Of a stretch of 64,000 bases of DNA, positions 33,565 through 44,533 are shown piece after piece. Within the stretch, counting starts at the first letter, position 1. The number at the start of each line of letters is the position of its first letter. Position numbers and translations under genes: made by a program. Below the pieces are notes generated by a model. It searched no databases. It was given only the letters and a program-made list of their open reading frames with translations, and was not told the origin of the DNA. This DNA is from Asterias rubens (taxonomy: Eukaryota > Echinodermata > Asteroidea > Forcipulatida > Asteriidae), in contig NC_047065.1 of assembly GCF_902459465.1 (NCBI RefSeq), forward strand, positions 10,712,170 to 10,776,169, written 5' to 3'.

Positions 33565-34130
33565 TGCACATGAGCACAAAGATGTTCAATGCGACCATTG
33601 TGACGTATGGTTTCATGCAAACTGTTGTGACATTGATGACCAAACAAATGAAACATTAATTAAACTCTTCATGCTCATGGGCTTGCCAAGGGTGTGACTG
33701 GTATAATTTTTTGGATTCATTTTTCCACACCCATAACCTGTAACTCTTTTTCCTTACTATATGTAGATAATAACACGTCTTGCAAAGTGATGTACGTAGG
33801 CGATCATCAAATTGTTCTACGAAAAGAGATCTTTTTAGTTTGTTCTGGGAAAAATCGCAGAAGTTTTGTGAGGCAAGAAAAATCGCCCACAAGAGTCTCA
33901 AATCTGCTCACTCCACCTTGTATGTACATGTACATTGTACATCAGTGAAGAATTCTTGACAACGACCTTTTTGAGAAAAACTGAAGTCATTTTGGAACTT
34001 CATCTCCAAATTTCGACAAGATAACCAAGGCATTGGTGACCTTAAAAATGATTCTAAAAAGTCAGTTCCAAAGTGTCTTCACTGAAGAGGGAACCTCTCC
34101 TGTGCCAGACATGGGAGAGAAACTGGTCTA
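33565..34130 (+). pseudogene. LINE ORF2 relic: PHD-type finger and pre-RT linker
   Basis: 33574-33720 encodes, with one frame change, EHKDVQCDHCDVWFHANCCD and SSCSWACQGCDWYN: a C-x2-C...H-x2-C...W-x-C-x2-C PHD-like finger of the kind in CR1/Jockey-type elements. 33815-34130 then gives DLFSLFWEKSQKFCEARKIA and, after shifts, FWNFISKFRQDNQGIGDLK and FQSVFTEEGTSPVPDMG, typical of the linker before the RT domain. Several stops and shifts; the endonuclease and RT are missing. Confidence 0.65.
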
Positions 34131-35499
34131 TAATCCGCTGGATGGGTTCTACTTCCCTTTTTGACTAGTGCAGTAACACCCCTTCCAACCTTGGAGACCT
34201 GGCCAGAGTCTGTTGACAACTGAAACAAATCCTGAAGAATTTGTGCTAGTTGATCTGCAAATGTTTTTAGGAACCAAGGTGGGATACCATCCTTGTGATT
34301 TGGATGGGTTTACCTTAAGTTCTTGTTCTCTGACCCCATTTAGTGAGATGATGAGTAACTCCCTGTGAGCTGGCATTACCAAAGCAAAGCAAAAACAAAG
34401 CACCCCTCCTAGCACTGCAGGTCCAGTGTGTACACACAAATAAGTCCTTCTTTTTACAGCGCCCATAGTGTCAAGTGTTTTTTTCCCAAGCTTTAGAAAC
34501 GTCGCATGTAGCGTTAGACACACTATAGGCAAGCAGTCCAGTTTCCGGACACCTCCGTTTACGATTTCCAACCTGTCTATTTTTCTGTCAGACACTCTTG
34601 CTCGGGCTTCAGAGGACCCTGGGACAGTGGATCCAGAACTCCAGCCAGTAATGTTTAGATTTCTTGACGACTGCCTCGGTTCATGTCTACTGACCTTTGT
34701 AAACCAGTTCTGCTATGGCGACTTCCATGCGTTGGTCGCTTGTCTTCGATCAGTTCTAATGGCCCTCAAAGGGCTCTAAAGAACTTGTAGAAGAACTACC
34801 TTACCTCGGGAGTGATCTCTTCGCAAATAAATATGACAAGGTCATGCTTTAAGAGGCTAAGCGTCTAAAGACTGATGAGAAAATCAATTCTTCGCTGCCC
34901 TCCCGCACCAACGACAAGGGCAGGAAAATCAACCAGGGGTCTTTTCGTCGCTCCAACCAATCTAATTTTTGTCGCCCCAGAACCAACTTTACTCGCTCGT
35001 CAGGCAAGCCCAGTTATCGCTCCCAACCCTCTACATTTAACACTACAGCCTCTGGCTCAACCCACTCCTTCAAGAGGCAGTGGCCTAGAGGACCCAAGAA
35101 ACAATGACTCTACATGCCATTTACCACATATCCCACTGGCTCTGGGACCGGTAGGGGGTCGGTTGTCAGACTTTGCTCAGAAATGGACTTCAATCACAAC
35201 AGATTATTGGGTCCTTCAAACCCTTTCCTCAGGTTACCAACTCTAGTTTGCAAGTCCTCCACCTCAACCTCTCAGGTTTCCCAACCGACCCACTCCCGTC
35301 CCAAAGGACTCTGCTCGGTGGAGGATTTTAGAGAAAGAGAACGCTCTCCTGCTAGAAAAGAAGGCTATTCTCCCTCTTCCTCACAATACTGGTCCAGGTT
35401 TCATATTGACCTTCTTTCTGGCTCCCAAGAAACTCAACCAGTGGTGACCGATCATCAACCTATGGCCCCTCAATGCCTTCATTCGACCCAAGCGTTTCC

Positions 35500-36145
35500 C
35501 GATGGAAACACTAAGAACTGTCCTACAATCTCTCCCCCAGGGTTGGTGGGCAACTTCTTTCGACTTAAGGGATGTTTACCTCCATGTACCCATCCATACA
35601 CATCACCAGAGAAAAACCCAGTTCACCTACTGACGCAAAACCTACCAGTTCCGATGCCTCCCATTTGGCCTCTCAACTGCTCCAAGGGTCTTGACAAGAA
35701 TCACTAAAGTCGTTGCAGCAGCTCTATGTCAACAGCAGATTCACATTTTTATGTACCTGGAGGATTGGCTGATCGTGGGCCCCACTTACCCTGACACTTT
35801 TCGAAGCTTGACAATGTCCATTAGCTTACACAGGAACTTGGGTTCATCATCAACGTAGAGAAGTCTTCTCTAGTTCCATCCCAAAGCCCAGTATTTCTAG
35901 TAGCATCCCTCAACTTAACGACCGGGAAAGCCTCCCCCACTATGGAACGTTGCCTCACCCTAAAGGAATACATTCAAATCTTCCTTTCTTCATCAATGCT
36001 CCCAGCCAGAGCCTGGCTCCGCCTACTCGAACAGATGCCATAACCAAACCAGTTCCGGTCAACTCTTTCATCCATCCCATCTCAAAAGGTGGCTTCTTCA
36101 TCAAAACCTTCCCTGCGGCACAACATTTCCTCAACCCACTCCATC
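35500..36145 (+). pseudogene. DIRS reverse transcriptase, inactivated
   Basis: Fragments SLPQGWWATSFDLRDVYLHV and CLPFGLSTAPRVLTRITK precede the catalytic box, which reads YLEDW (near 35752) instead of YLDDW, so one metal-binding Asp is replaced. Several frame changes interrupt the domain. Confidence 0.75.
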
Positions 36146-36146
36146 A

Positions 36147-36510
36147 GTGACACTGACAACGGTTGCCTCACTTTCAGGTTTGGGTGCCCACCTGGATGAT
36201 CTTTCAGTGGCGGGAACTTGGTCACCTGTGGAAAAGCTACTTCACATCAACCTACTGACACTTCTAGCAGTCCAAAGGGCTCTTCAGCAAATGAAGAACA
36301 GAGTCATACACCGTACAGTGCTTATAAAGACGGACAATTCCACGGTGGTCTCCTACATAAATCGCCAAGGGGGTACCCACTCACCTTCCCTCTGCATGCA
36401 CACGTGGGAACTTCTGAAGTGGTGCATTCCTCATCAGATATGACTACAGGCGCACCATCTATCCAGGAAAGAGAACGTCATCGCAGATGCACTCTCACGG
36501 GGTCGAGAAG
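36147..36510 (+). pseudogene. DIRS RNase H, first catalytic Asp lost
   Basis: Reads TTVASLSGLGAHLDD where active copies have T-D-A-S; the D is V here. E (SPVEK) and the TDNST motif are retained. Open to 36443, then shifted. Confidence 0.7.
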
Positions 36511-36949
36511 TGCCAACAGAGTGGTCCCTCCACCGTCCCACAGTCCGACAAATAATAAATATTCTGGGCACACCTCACATAGACCTGTTTGCATCCCATC
36601 TCAACCACCAGCTTCCAACCGCTTGCACACGTCACGCTCATCCTCTAGCTTGGGCGTTGGACTCCCTGAGCCTCGATTGGACAGGCCTCCTGTGGTACGC
36701 TTTTTCCCAATTTCACTGTTACCTCGAGTACTGCAAAAGATGAAACGACAGAACTGCAAGATAACTCTGGTTGCCCCTCTTTGGCCAAGGCAGGTGTGGA
36801 TCCCTCAGATTCTCGATCTCCTAATCCAATCTTCCATCATCCTACCGAAGCGTCCTGACCTATTGACACAAAGAGTCACAAAGTTCCTACATCCGGACCC
36901 GGACAGTCTCCATCTGTGTCCTGGATGCTATAAAATCTAACTTCCGAAC

Positions 36950-37590
36950 AGCTGGCCTTTCAGAAGATGCTGCAGCCTTGGCAGCCAAGAGTAGACATCA
37001 ACTAGAAGAACATCTGACAATCCCTTACAATATAACATCAAATGGTGCAACAAGAAAGGCTTCAGTCCCCATTCTGCATCTTTAACAGAGGTTGGGGATT
37101 TTCGTCTTCACCTGTTTCAATCAGGCCTCCAAATTACAACCATTCGTGGCTACAGGTCTTTAATTGGTGTTAATACACATACATAGAGGGTTTGACGATA
37201 ACACCAATCGTTCTAACAACACTTCCATTTCACATCTTCTGTAGGGCATGTTTGTTGACAGACCACCCACTAAAAGGCCAACTCCTTCCTGTGACCTTGG
37301 AAGCGTACTTCTCCATTTGTCAAATTGTCCCTTTGAACCAGCTGGAACCTGCTCTCTTCATCTGACGACAGTCAAAAGAGCCTTTTTGCTAGCAGCCTCT
37401 TCGATCAGACGAAGGGACTGCGGGTAGACACAATGCAGCTATTCATCACGAAAGTTCGGCCATACCATGCGGCCTCGACAACTTTGATTTCCCGGTGGAT
37501 TGTTGAAGCTATAAGCCTACCAACAACTCCAGAGCCTGCTGCCATTCAACCTCCTGGGTCAATGCCTGGTCCTCCAAGTAGCGCATGACC
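36950..37590 (+). pseudogene. DIRS tyrosine recombinase, decayed
   Basis: The text encodes pieces of the DIRS YR domain (FRTAGLSEDAAALAAKSRH; FLLAASS...; MQLFITKVRPYHAASTTLIS) with many stops. The catalytic R/H/Y residues cannot be followed through one frame. Confidence 0.6.
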
Positions 37591-38091
37591 AACCAGCATC
37601 AGCTCTGCCAGGTGAACCGTTACTGGCGTGGAAAGGTGCGACATGCATACTACTATGGCCATGCCCATTCTACCGACTCTGGAAGAACTGTTACTCTCAG
37701 CCACCACAGATGCAAATGACATCTCAGCTGGCTATGGGTAGACCTTCTCTGCAAGCCTCGAGTACGCCAAAGACATTAAGGCTCGGAACAAAACGCCGGA
37801 GGCTAACCAGGTTCCAATCCGAGCTCACCGAACAAGGAGTATAACTACCTCTTTAGCTCTTTTTCAGGGGGTGGCCAATCCAGAGATTATACAGGCAGCC
37901 TGCTGAAAAATCCATCAACATTCACCTCATGCTACCTGCAAGATGTGCTTTTAAGAGCACCTCAAGCACAGAAAACTGGTTTGTCTGAACAACTCCTGTT
38001 TTTCATTCAACTCCTGTTTCAGGCATAATAGTTAAGATTTGTACTCTCTGGTCACTACACTGCATGTCCTGTTCCCTCCCTATCGTACGGT

Positions 38092-38320
38092 TTAAAGGAA
38101 CACGTTGCCTTCAAACTTCACAAAATATCACGTTTGGGGGTGTTCCTTATACATATTAAGAGTTGTTCTTGCAATAAAACCCATTTAATGTGTTATAATT
38201 AGCGAATACAAAAAAAACACTGACCTCTGACCCCACATACATGTCCCGCGAAATGTATACGTATTTCAAGCCGTCAATACGATCGTCCTTTTATGCGCGA
38301 TGAACTGATGAACAGCAGTT
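38092..38320. mobile_element. MITE fragment with AAGGAACACGTTGCCTT end (family 3)
   Basis: TTTAAAGGAACACGTTGCCT resembles the terminus of a MITE family widespread in marine invertebrates (from memory). A related interior/right-end fragment is at 40615-40755 (GACCATGTTAGTTCG ... ACATCTTTTCTACCCATATG). Confidence 0.5.
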
Positions 38321-38418
38321 AGGCTGGCGCCGTTGGCGATGGTAACATACCATTCTTAACCTCACGACATTGTGTGAAATGTAAAACATGACAAACACAC
38401 CGTGTTGTTCGTGTCAAA

Positions 38419-38512
38419 ATGGATCGCAAAAAACCCACAGATTCTGCTCCTTGCTCTACACACAAAGATGAAGACACGTCCAAAAAGAAGGACGGACACC
38501 TCGTCAATCAGG
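38419..38512 (+). CDS. Candidate first exon of an unidentified gene (MDRKKPTDSAPCSTHK...)
   Basis: ATG 38419 in context AAAATGG opens 31 Lys/Asp/Ser-rich residues ending ...HLVNQ, then a near-consensus donor (CAGG|GTAAGAAT). It cannot be joined in frame to the exon-like sequence at 39128 using the obvious acceptor there. Lies inside the large TBCA intron. Identity unknown. Confidence 0.3.
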
Positions 38513-39127
38513 GTAAGAATAATGTCATGGGACTAACCGAGAGAAAGGACCGTGGTTGTTTATCAATGTTAGTTATTATCATGTTATTGTGAACATGACA
38601 CGTAAATTCACAGCCATGTCAGCAGCACTGTCAAACCAATATAGTTTGGCATGTGAGTTGTGAGAGTACGTACATGTACTACGACGAGCATGTAATTTTG
38701 TAACTCTATTTACTCGGTACATTTTAATTGAGTGTCAGCATCCTAAATGATAGGCATGATTTACATTTATGCTACAATTAAAAACAGGTGTTTTTTTTTG
38801 TTTTTGTAAAAATCGTAAAAGTTCCTTTTAAAATTAAAAATAGTACAGATTTATTACATGTTTTTAATGTTTTGAAAATTTTATTTTCTTTTTATGCAGT
38901 TGGGGGGGGGGTATGCTCAATGTACCATCCTCCTTCAACCAAATGTGTTTCAAAGGGAATGGGTCAACTCTTGCCCAAGTGAACTCTTACCCAAAGTATT
39001 GCACCCAACCCAAGTCAACTTGTACCCAAGTCAACCCAAATTCTTTCAAAGAAGTGTGACCTTTCAAACAATAAAAAATAACATTGTTGAGAACTAATCA
39101 TTTATATGATGGTTATCAATTTCTCAG

Positions 39128-39175
39128 ATACTGACTGAAGATCTAGGGGAAGAAGCCCGGAAGGACTTATTGAAG
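39128..39175 (+). CDS. Exon-like sequence ILTEDLGEEARKDLLK
   Basis: Acceptor TTTCTCAG and donor AAG|GTACTC enclose 16 acidic residues (phase 0). Followed within 100 bp by the P2X7-like fragment. May be part of the same decayed gene; function unknown. Confidence 0.3.
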
Positions 39176-39252
39176 GTACTCTGTTAGCAAATGCCAGGAC
39201 TTGGCGTAACCATCTTGGAGACCTCAAACCCGGCACCTCCACATCATCCACC

Positions 39253-39362
39253 TGCGCAAAGCTCATGCCAAGCTGGTGTGTTTGTACAAACTGTAGGGAG
39301 ATGCCAACACAACGGGAGAGATTACATTTATGTAAAGGCCAGATTAATGCTTCTCAAACATT
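39253..39362 (+). pseudogene. Fragment resembling the P2X7 receptor C-terminal domain
   Basis: The frame through 39274 reads WCVCTNCREMPTQRERLHLC. The W-C-x-C-x2-C-x2-MPT-x2-E/R-x3-C pattern recalls the zinc-binding intracellular domain of P2X7, which is found in many invertebrate proteins of unknown role. The expected CC pair is reduced to LHLC and no extended frame surrounds it, so it is probably a relic or a single exon. Confidence 0.4.
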
Positions 39363-39682
39363 GCAGTAAGAGACTGATTATTTCATACTGTCAATCAATG
39401 GCATACTTGTTCAGTACCTACATGTATGTGTCAGGCATGTGAGACTTCCTCTTTTCAGCTGATTTCCTCTTTTTTGGTTTTGATTTTCCTCTTTTTTTCC
39501 TTCACTTTCTGTGTACAAAAGTATTGGAATATAATCTTTTCCTCTTTTTTTTCTTGCCCGGTTTTCTCTTTTCCTATTTTGTTAATTGTTTCAAAATTGT
39601 TTGTGTTTATATTTGAACAGATCTTCAGACACCTTGTTCTGGACCACCATTAGAGTTGGCACGACATCACCAGAATGACATG

Positions 39683-39961
39683 GGCCCAATTTAGCGCTGC
39701 TTAACGGTAAGCAAATTTGCGTGCTTACTGCAGCAGAAAAATTTGCTTAAGCCTTAGCGTATTTCACAGGTTAGCAAACAAATTTGGCGGCCATATTGCG
39801 TGTTTACCGTAGATTTGCATTGTGACGTCATTTATTTTTGTGCGGTAAGCACCGGAAGGTTAGCATGCCTTTTCGTGTGCTTACGGTTAGCAGCGCTATA
39901 AAAAAGAAATTGCACAGTAAGCACAAAATCGGCCGCTAAGCAGCGCTATGAAATTGGGCCA
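39683..39961. mobile_element. Family-2 MITE, complete
   Basis: Begins GGGCCCAATTTAGCGCTGCT and ends AGCAGCGCTATGAAATTGGG, so ~25-bp inverted ends; the inside is rich in GCTTA/TAAGC pairs. It is the single-copy relative of the 194-bp satellite in the duplicated segment. Confidence 0.85.
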
Positions 39962-40614
39962 TGTACACCAGGGGAGCATGATGTACACAACAGATGACTT
40001 TGCCACCCAGCCAGCCTACACAGACAACATGTGTTGTGTCAGAATGGTGCTGGAAATAGAGTAACAGTACCTAGTTGCTGTGTTTGTAGAATCAATCACT
40101 TTCATGTACACGTGATTTATGAAAAACATGTTTGACAAATGGCAATATTTCCTGTTGTCAACAAGTAAATATGTGTACTAAATTATTATTCCTAAATTAA
40201 CACATGATGTAAATATTCAAACTGTGAGCAGATTTTGTGTTTTCATCTCAATGGACAAAGTTTGGTATTATGGTTTTGCAATATTATAACATGTGATTAA
40301 GTTTATTTTGAAGTACACAGCCAATTGTTTACAATGTATACAACCATCATATTGAAAGTATTATTTATTAGAGATTTTGATATGTTTGTTACACAAAAAA
40401 ACACTAAGACAACAAAATGCAAAAACCCAAACAATCTGTATTCAAATAAATTTATCTGAAATATCTTTATTCTGTATTCATCGAGACATATGTAGATCAT
40501 AGATGCAACAAGTTTGATAAATACGGTGCCATTCCAATTTTTAACCTTAACCATTGCAAGTATATTTTGATAACACCACATGCCTGTTATGAAACGCATG
40601 GTCAGAATGATGTT

Positions 40615-40755
40615 TTAGAACTAGTCAAATTTTGACTTGCAGACCATGTTAGTTCGAATAAGTAAAAGGAAAACCACCTAATTTCAAGCCATACTTGTGT
40701 CGCTCATTCTATTCTACTTTTAAAACATCTTTTCTACCCATATGCATTTTAATAA
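40615..40755. mobile_element. Family-3 MITE fragment
   Basis: GACCATGTTAGTTCGAATAA, GGAAAACCACCTAATTTC and ACATCTTTTCTACCCATATG match the remembered interior of the family whose other end is at 38092. Confidence 0.45.
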
Positions 40756-40779
40756 TTAACTAGACATTAAGTGTTTGTG

Positions 40780-41700
40780 AACAAACACGAAGCCGTTCCA
40801 TGTTGTTTTGCTTGGATTATGTGCTTCATTGCCCAAGGAATCTATAACTGAAAAAAGGTTTCAAAAAAGTTGTGTAGCTCTTGATATAAGGTCACACTTC
40901 CTGGTTGACCCGTAAGTAAAGGTCAACATTGGCCCACAGCTACCAAAGACTAATCTGCAATGCCAAGGAGTCTATAACTGAAAAAGTAAAAAAAAAAAAT
41001 CGGTTGTGTAGTTCTTGATATACAGTCCCACTTCCGGTTGACCCAGAAGTAGAGGTCAACATGGGGTCAACATGGGGTCACAGTTTTCCAAAGCTAATAT
41101 TTATTGCCTAAGAGTTTGTAACTGAAGTTTGAACATTGGCTTTGTACTTTTTTAGATACATGTATGGGCTCACTTCTGGTTGACCCGGAAGTAAAGGTCA
41201 ACATGGGGTCAATGTTATTTCAAACTAATTTTGAATGCCCAAGGAGTCTATAACTTAACAAAAATTGATAATCGGTTGTGTAGTTCTTGAGATGGTCCCA
41301 CTTCCGGTTGACCCGGAAGTAGAGGTGAACTTGGGGTCACAGGGTTTTTCATAGTTTATTTTTAATGCAGAGGAGTCTAAAACTGAAAAAAAAGTTGAAA
41401 ATCTTTTGTATAGTACTTGAGATATGGTCCCACTTCCGGTTGACCAGGAAGTAGGGGTCAACTTGAGGTTACGGTTTTTTAAAGTTAATATTTTATGCTT
41501 AAGGAGTTTATAACTGAAAAGAGTTTGAAAATCTGCTGTATAGTTCTTGAGATATGGTCCCACTTCCGGTTGATGCGGAAGTAGAGGTCAACTTGAGGTC
41601 ACAGTTTTTTCAAATTAATCTCCAACCTCCAAGGAGTCTTTAACAACAAACAGTTGAAAAATCGGCCGTGAAGTTCTTGAGATATGATGCTGCAAAGATT
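40780..41700. repeat. 130-140-bp satellite with inverted CCGGAAGT motifs, ~7 units
   Basis: Units contain CACTTCCGGTTGACCCGGAA, AGGTCAACATGGGGTCA, GGAGTCTATAACTGAAAA and GTTGTGTAGTTCTTGAGATA. The hairpin arms ACTTCCGG/CCGGAAGT are ETS-type sites facing each other across TTGAC; TTGACC/AGGTCA halves recur too. Positions of the hairpin: near 40893, 41030, 41170, 41300, 41431, 41561. The 102-aa minus-strand frame is repeat-derived. Confidence 0.85.
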
Positions 41701-41979
41701 TCCTATTTAAATATGCAAATGAGAGTCACGTGGTTCATTAATAAAGAATTTTAATATTTTTTATGATAGGAATTAAGCTAAACCATCCTAAAGCTTTCAA
41801 TTGATATTATTATACGTGTTTAAAAACACATAATTTTGTAGGATACTCCTATCCTACTTATGAAACATTTCAATGGCACGATTTCTGCATTGAATGTCTG
41901 TATCTGACTCTGTATTTGTATGTGTACGTCGCAGAGACCAAAACTGTCATCAATGTCAAGCTATAACTTCCCCTATAGA

Positions 41980-42236
41980 ACACGGCCCAGTTTTATGGCT
42001 CCGTCTGCTACAACCAAACTCTGCCCATTTATTATACAACCACCATTCTCCGCTTAGAGCAAGCGCTGAAATATCTGTGCAAGTTCAAAGCAAAGATGAC
42101 ATATGATAAGTTTCCCCGCGCACAAGCAAAAATATCCCTGCTAAGCTGTGAAATATGCTTTATGTGAGAGATAATATCCGCGCTTCTGATGTGTCAATTC
42201 TTTGCTTACGCAGTGAAGCAAAGTCAAATTGGACCA
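41980..42236. mobile_element. Decayed family-2-like MITE
   Basis: CGGCCCAGTTTTATGGCTCC on the left and GCAAAGTCAAATTGGACC on the right are degraded versions of the GGGCCCAATTTCAT ends. Confidence 0.4.
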
Positions 42237-42301
42237 GTCTCACAAGATTTCCCCTCATGTACTAACAATCTTTTTTGTCTTATTTTTGTTTCATTGTACA
42301 G

Positions 42302-42388
42302 CAAGAGGTCCTTGAGGAGTCCAAAATGATGATCCCAGATTCTACCAAAAGAATCAGAACGGCGTATGCTGATTTGAAAAACTGTTTG
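42302..42388 (+). CDS. TBCA: Tubulin-specific chaperone A, exon 3
   Basis: Acceptor TTGTACAG, donor TTG|GTAGGT, 87 nt, phase 0 at both ends. Encodes QEVLEESKMMIPDSTKRIRT...DLKNCL, the third helix region of TBCA (compare the MMIPD core). It joins in frame to 32631 across a 9.7-kb intron. The final exon (Glu-rich C-terminus) was not found before the gap and may lie in it or be lost. Without exons 1 and 4, it cannot be told whether this locus is functional. Confidence 0.9.
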
Positions 42389-42603
42389 GTAGGTATGACT
42401 GCATGCATGATGCAAAAACTGTAAACAAATGGATGCTATCTCAGATAGCATTGACTCTACGATTTCTCATCACCCTTCCACATCTACAGGGGTTTTCTTC
42501 AAAGTTTGCTCAGCATCTAGATGCTCAAGTTAAGGTATTTGGTGAATTCCACAATAACCACATATGTAGAATGGCTGACAAATTCTAGATTGTCACTGTA
42601 ATG

Positions 42604-42821
42604 GACCCTTCCCATGAAATATGCTAATTACATTCACGCATGCGTACAGACCCTGTTGGTTGGCGAACGCCTTAGAGTTGTGCTCTAAGCAGACGCGCAA
42701 TCGCGTCTGCACCACGCACCCATTAGCCGTGTACAAAACAGCGCGATGTTCCCTCATTTTGTCAACCAAAACGTTAGTGCGCACGAGCTACGTGCAATTT
42801 ACATCATTCATGGGAAGGGTC
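42604..42821. mobile_element. 218-bp MITE with perfect 15-bp TIRs
   Basis: GACCCTTCCCATGAA (42604-42618) is exactly inverted at 42807-42821. It holds an inner hairpin GCAGACGCG/CGCGTCTGC around CAAT (42690-42711). Both overlapping 63- and 87-aa frames arise from it. Confidence 0.85.
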
Positions 42822-42849
42822 TATTGCAACACACAATTTGCCCACTTGC

Positions 42850-43364
42850 CAGGATCTGACTCGGATTGTTTCATCTATTCCTGATATTGGTTGTAGGTAC
42901 CTGCTGAAACTTTTCTTATGTTATAATTCTGATGACTGTGTTAGCAACTTTCTGCCTTCAATTGGTACTGACCTGAGGTTCTTGGGGCATTAGCTCTGTT
43001 ATCACTCCACCCCCATACACCACAAACCGAGTCAAAACTACTTCTTGATGTTTTTGTGTGGACCCTATATTGTTGAAAATGCAGTAGGGGGTTCCTTGTT
43101 TTTATAATTATCAATATCTGAATGAAATAAAATAAACAAGTACATTTCATTTACAACTTTCTCTGCATGTGATTAATTGCAGGCTCACAATATTCACAGC
43201 AAATTTTCTATGTTCGTTCAAGCTTCATACTTGGTATGCGATGATGTACAAATATTGACTGCTTCGAGTGCTATGGTTATAACTACGACTCCCTGGGTGA
43301 TCCCCGGAGCATTCTATTTTCTCAAGGCGAAGGCGAGGGAAAATGGAACGGTCTGGGGATCACC
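42850..43364. other. Contig end, nothing recognised
   Basis: Unique-looking AT-rich sequence. A short exon-like piece follows an acceptor TTAATTGCAG at 43182 (AHNIHSKFSMF...) but has no identifiable product. Confidence 0.35.
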
Positions 43365-43464
43365 NNNNNNNNNNNNNNNNNNNNNNNNNNNNNNNNNNNN
43401 NNNNNNNNNNNNNNNNNNNNNNNNNNNNNNNNNNNNNNNNNNNNNNNNNNNNNNNNNNNNNNNN
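43365..43464. other. Assembly gap (100 N)
   Basis: Exactly 100 N, the conventional placeholder for a gap of unknown size. A 59-bp minisatellite abuts its right side. Confidence 0.99.
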
Positions 43465-43830
43465 TTTTATAATTACAAAGGTCATGACATTGTCTTAGCT
43501 GTAAAGAGTACTCATTAACAAGGTTTTATAATTACAAAGGTCATGACATTGTCTTAGCTGTATAGAGTACTCATTAACAAGGTTTTATAAATACAAAGGT
43601 CATGACATTGTCTTAGCTGTATAGAGTACTCATTAACAAGGTTTTATCATTACAAAGGTCATGACATTGTCTTAGCTGTATAGAGTACTCATTAACAAGG
43701 TTTTATAATTACAAAGGTCATGACATTGTCTTAGCTGTGTAGAGTACTCATTAACAAGGTTTTTTAATTACAAAGGTCATGCCATGGTCTTAGTTGTATA
43801 GAGTACTCATGAACAAGGTTTTATAAAATA
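43465..43830. repeat. 59-bp minisatellite, copy B (cut by the gap)
   Basis: Six units almost identical to the distal units of 11640-12640. Confidence 0.95.
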
Positions 43831-44268
43831 ATAATAACATAAAATAATAATAATAATAAATAATAATCAGAGAGGGGTAACATTACAAAGAAGCAATTGT
43901 TGTAATGGTTACACACTCGGATGTATTACGATCCCTTTTGTGGGGTGGGAGATGACAACCTTCACGTGGTCCACCCTGTTGTTAACTAATTGTCATCAAA
44001 CAATACAGCTGTATATACGAATGTATATATAGCTCTATGCATCTAACCAATCTACCCCATCAGGTAAGATGGAATTTGACTCGATGAACTTTCCAGAATG
44101 TTCATGATCAGTCCATGAACATGCCTTAAACATGTTCATAACATGTTCATTAGAGCAGTTCATGAACCAAGTTCAAGAACTGTTTATCTGTTCAATTGAT
44201 GGACATTTGATAGGGGAACAAAAGGGAAGCGACGAGTTCTTTATTGGCCGTTTAAAACCAGCAGGGTC

Positions 44269-44323
44269 GTTGCCAGGTGATAAAGGCCCGAGCAGAAGGC
44301 GAGGGCCTTTATCGCACGGCAAC
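44269..44323. repeat. Strong hairpin, copy B
   Basis: Identical to 13066-13120. Confidence 0.85.
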
Positions 44324-44533
44324 ATACATTTAAAAACAAGTCACTACTCTTTTATTCCCATTCATTAATGCCCTTTTGTTAAAAAGCGCGCTTAGAAATA
44401 GATATTCGCGCGCGCTTAGAAATAGATTACGCCCTGTTACTAAAAGCTATGAATTGCGTGTTCGGCATGAGTATATTGGCATAATGTAAGCCTGACACGC
44501 GGAAGCCAGCCGGTTATAAACAGTTCCAGCTGG

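Larger units (their letters stand above)
34140..38060 (+). mobile_element. Degenerate DIRS-type (tyrosine recombinase) retrotransposon
   Basis: Order is gag-like (~34400-35250), reverse transcriptase (~35500-36000), RNase H (~36147-36510), a conserved linker domain (~36510-36900) and tyrosine recombinase (~36950-37590), all on the plus strand but split over frames. RNase H text GLGAHLDDLSVAGTWSPVEK, KTDNSTVVSYINRQGG and the following ADALSRGREVPTEWSLHRP, GTPHIDLFASHLNHQLP are diagnostic of DIRS. No integrase or LTR was seen. The exact ends are not determined. Confidence 0.85.

Noticed and set aside
34149..34595. 148-aa minus-strand frame
   Set aside because: Antisense shadow of the DIRS gag-like region.
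43177..43518. Frame running across the N gap
   Set aside because: The middle is undefined sequence and the right part is the 59-bp minisatellite.
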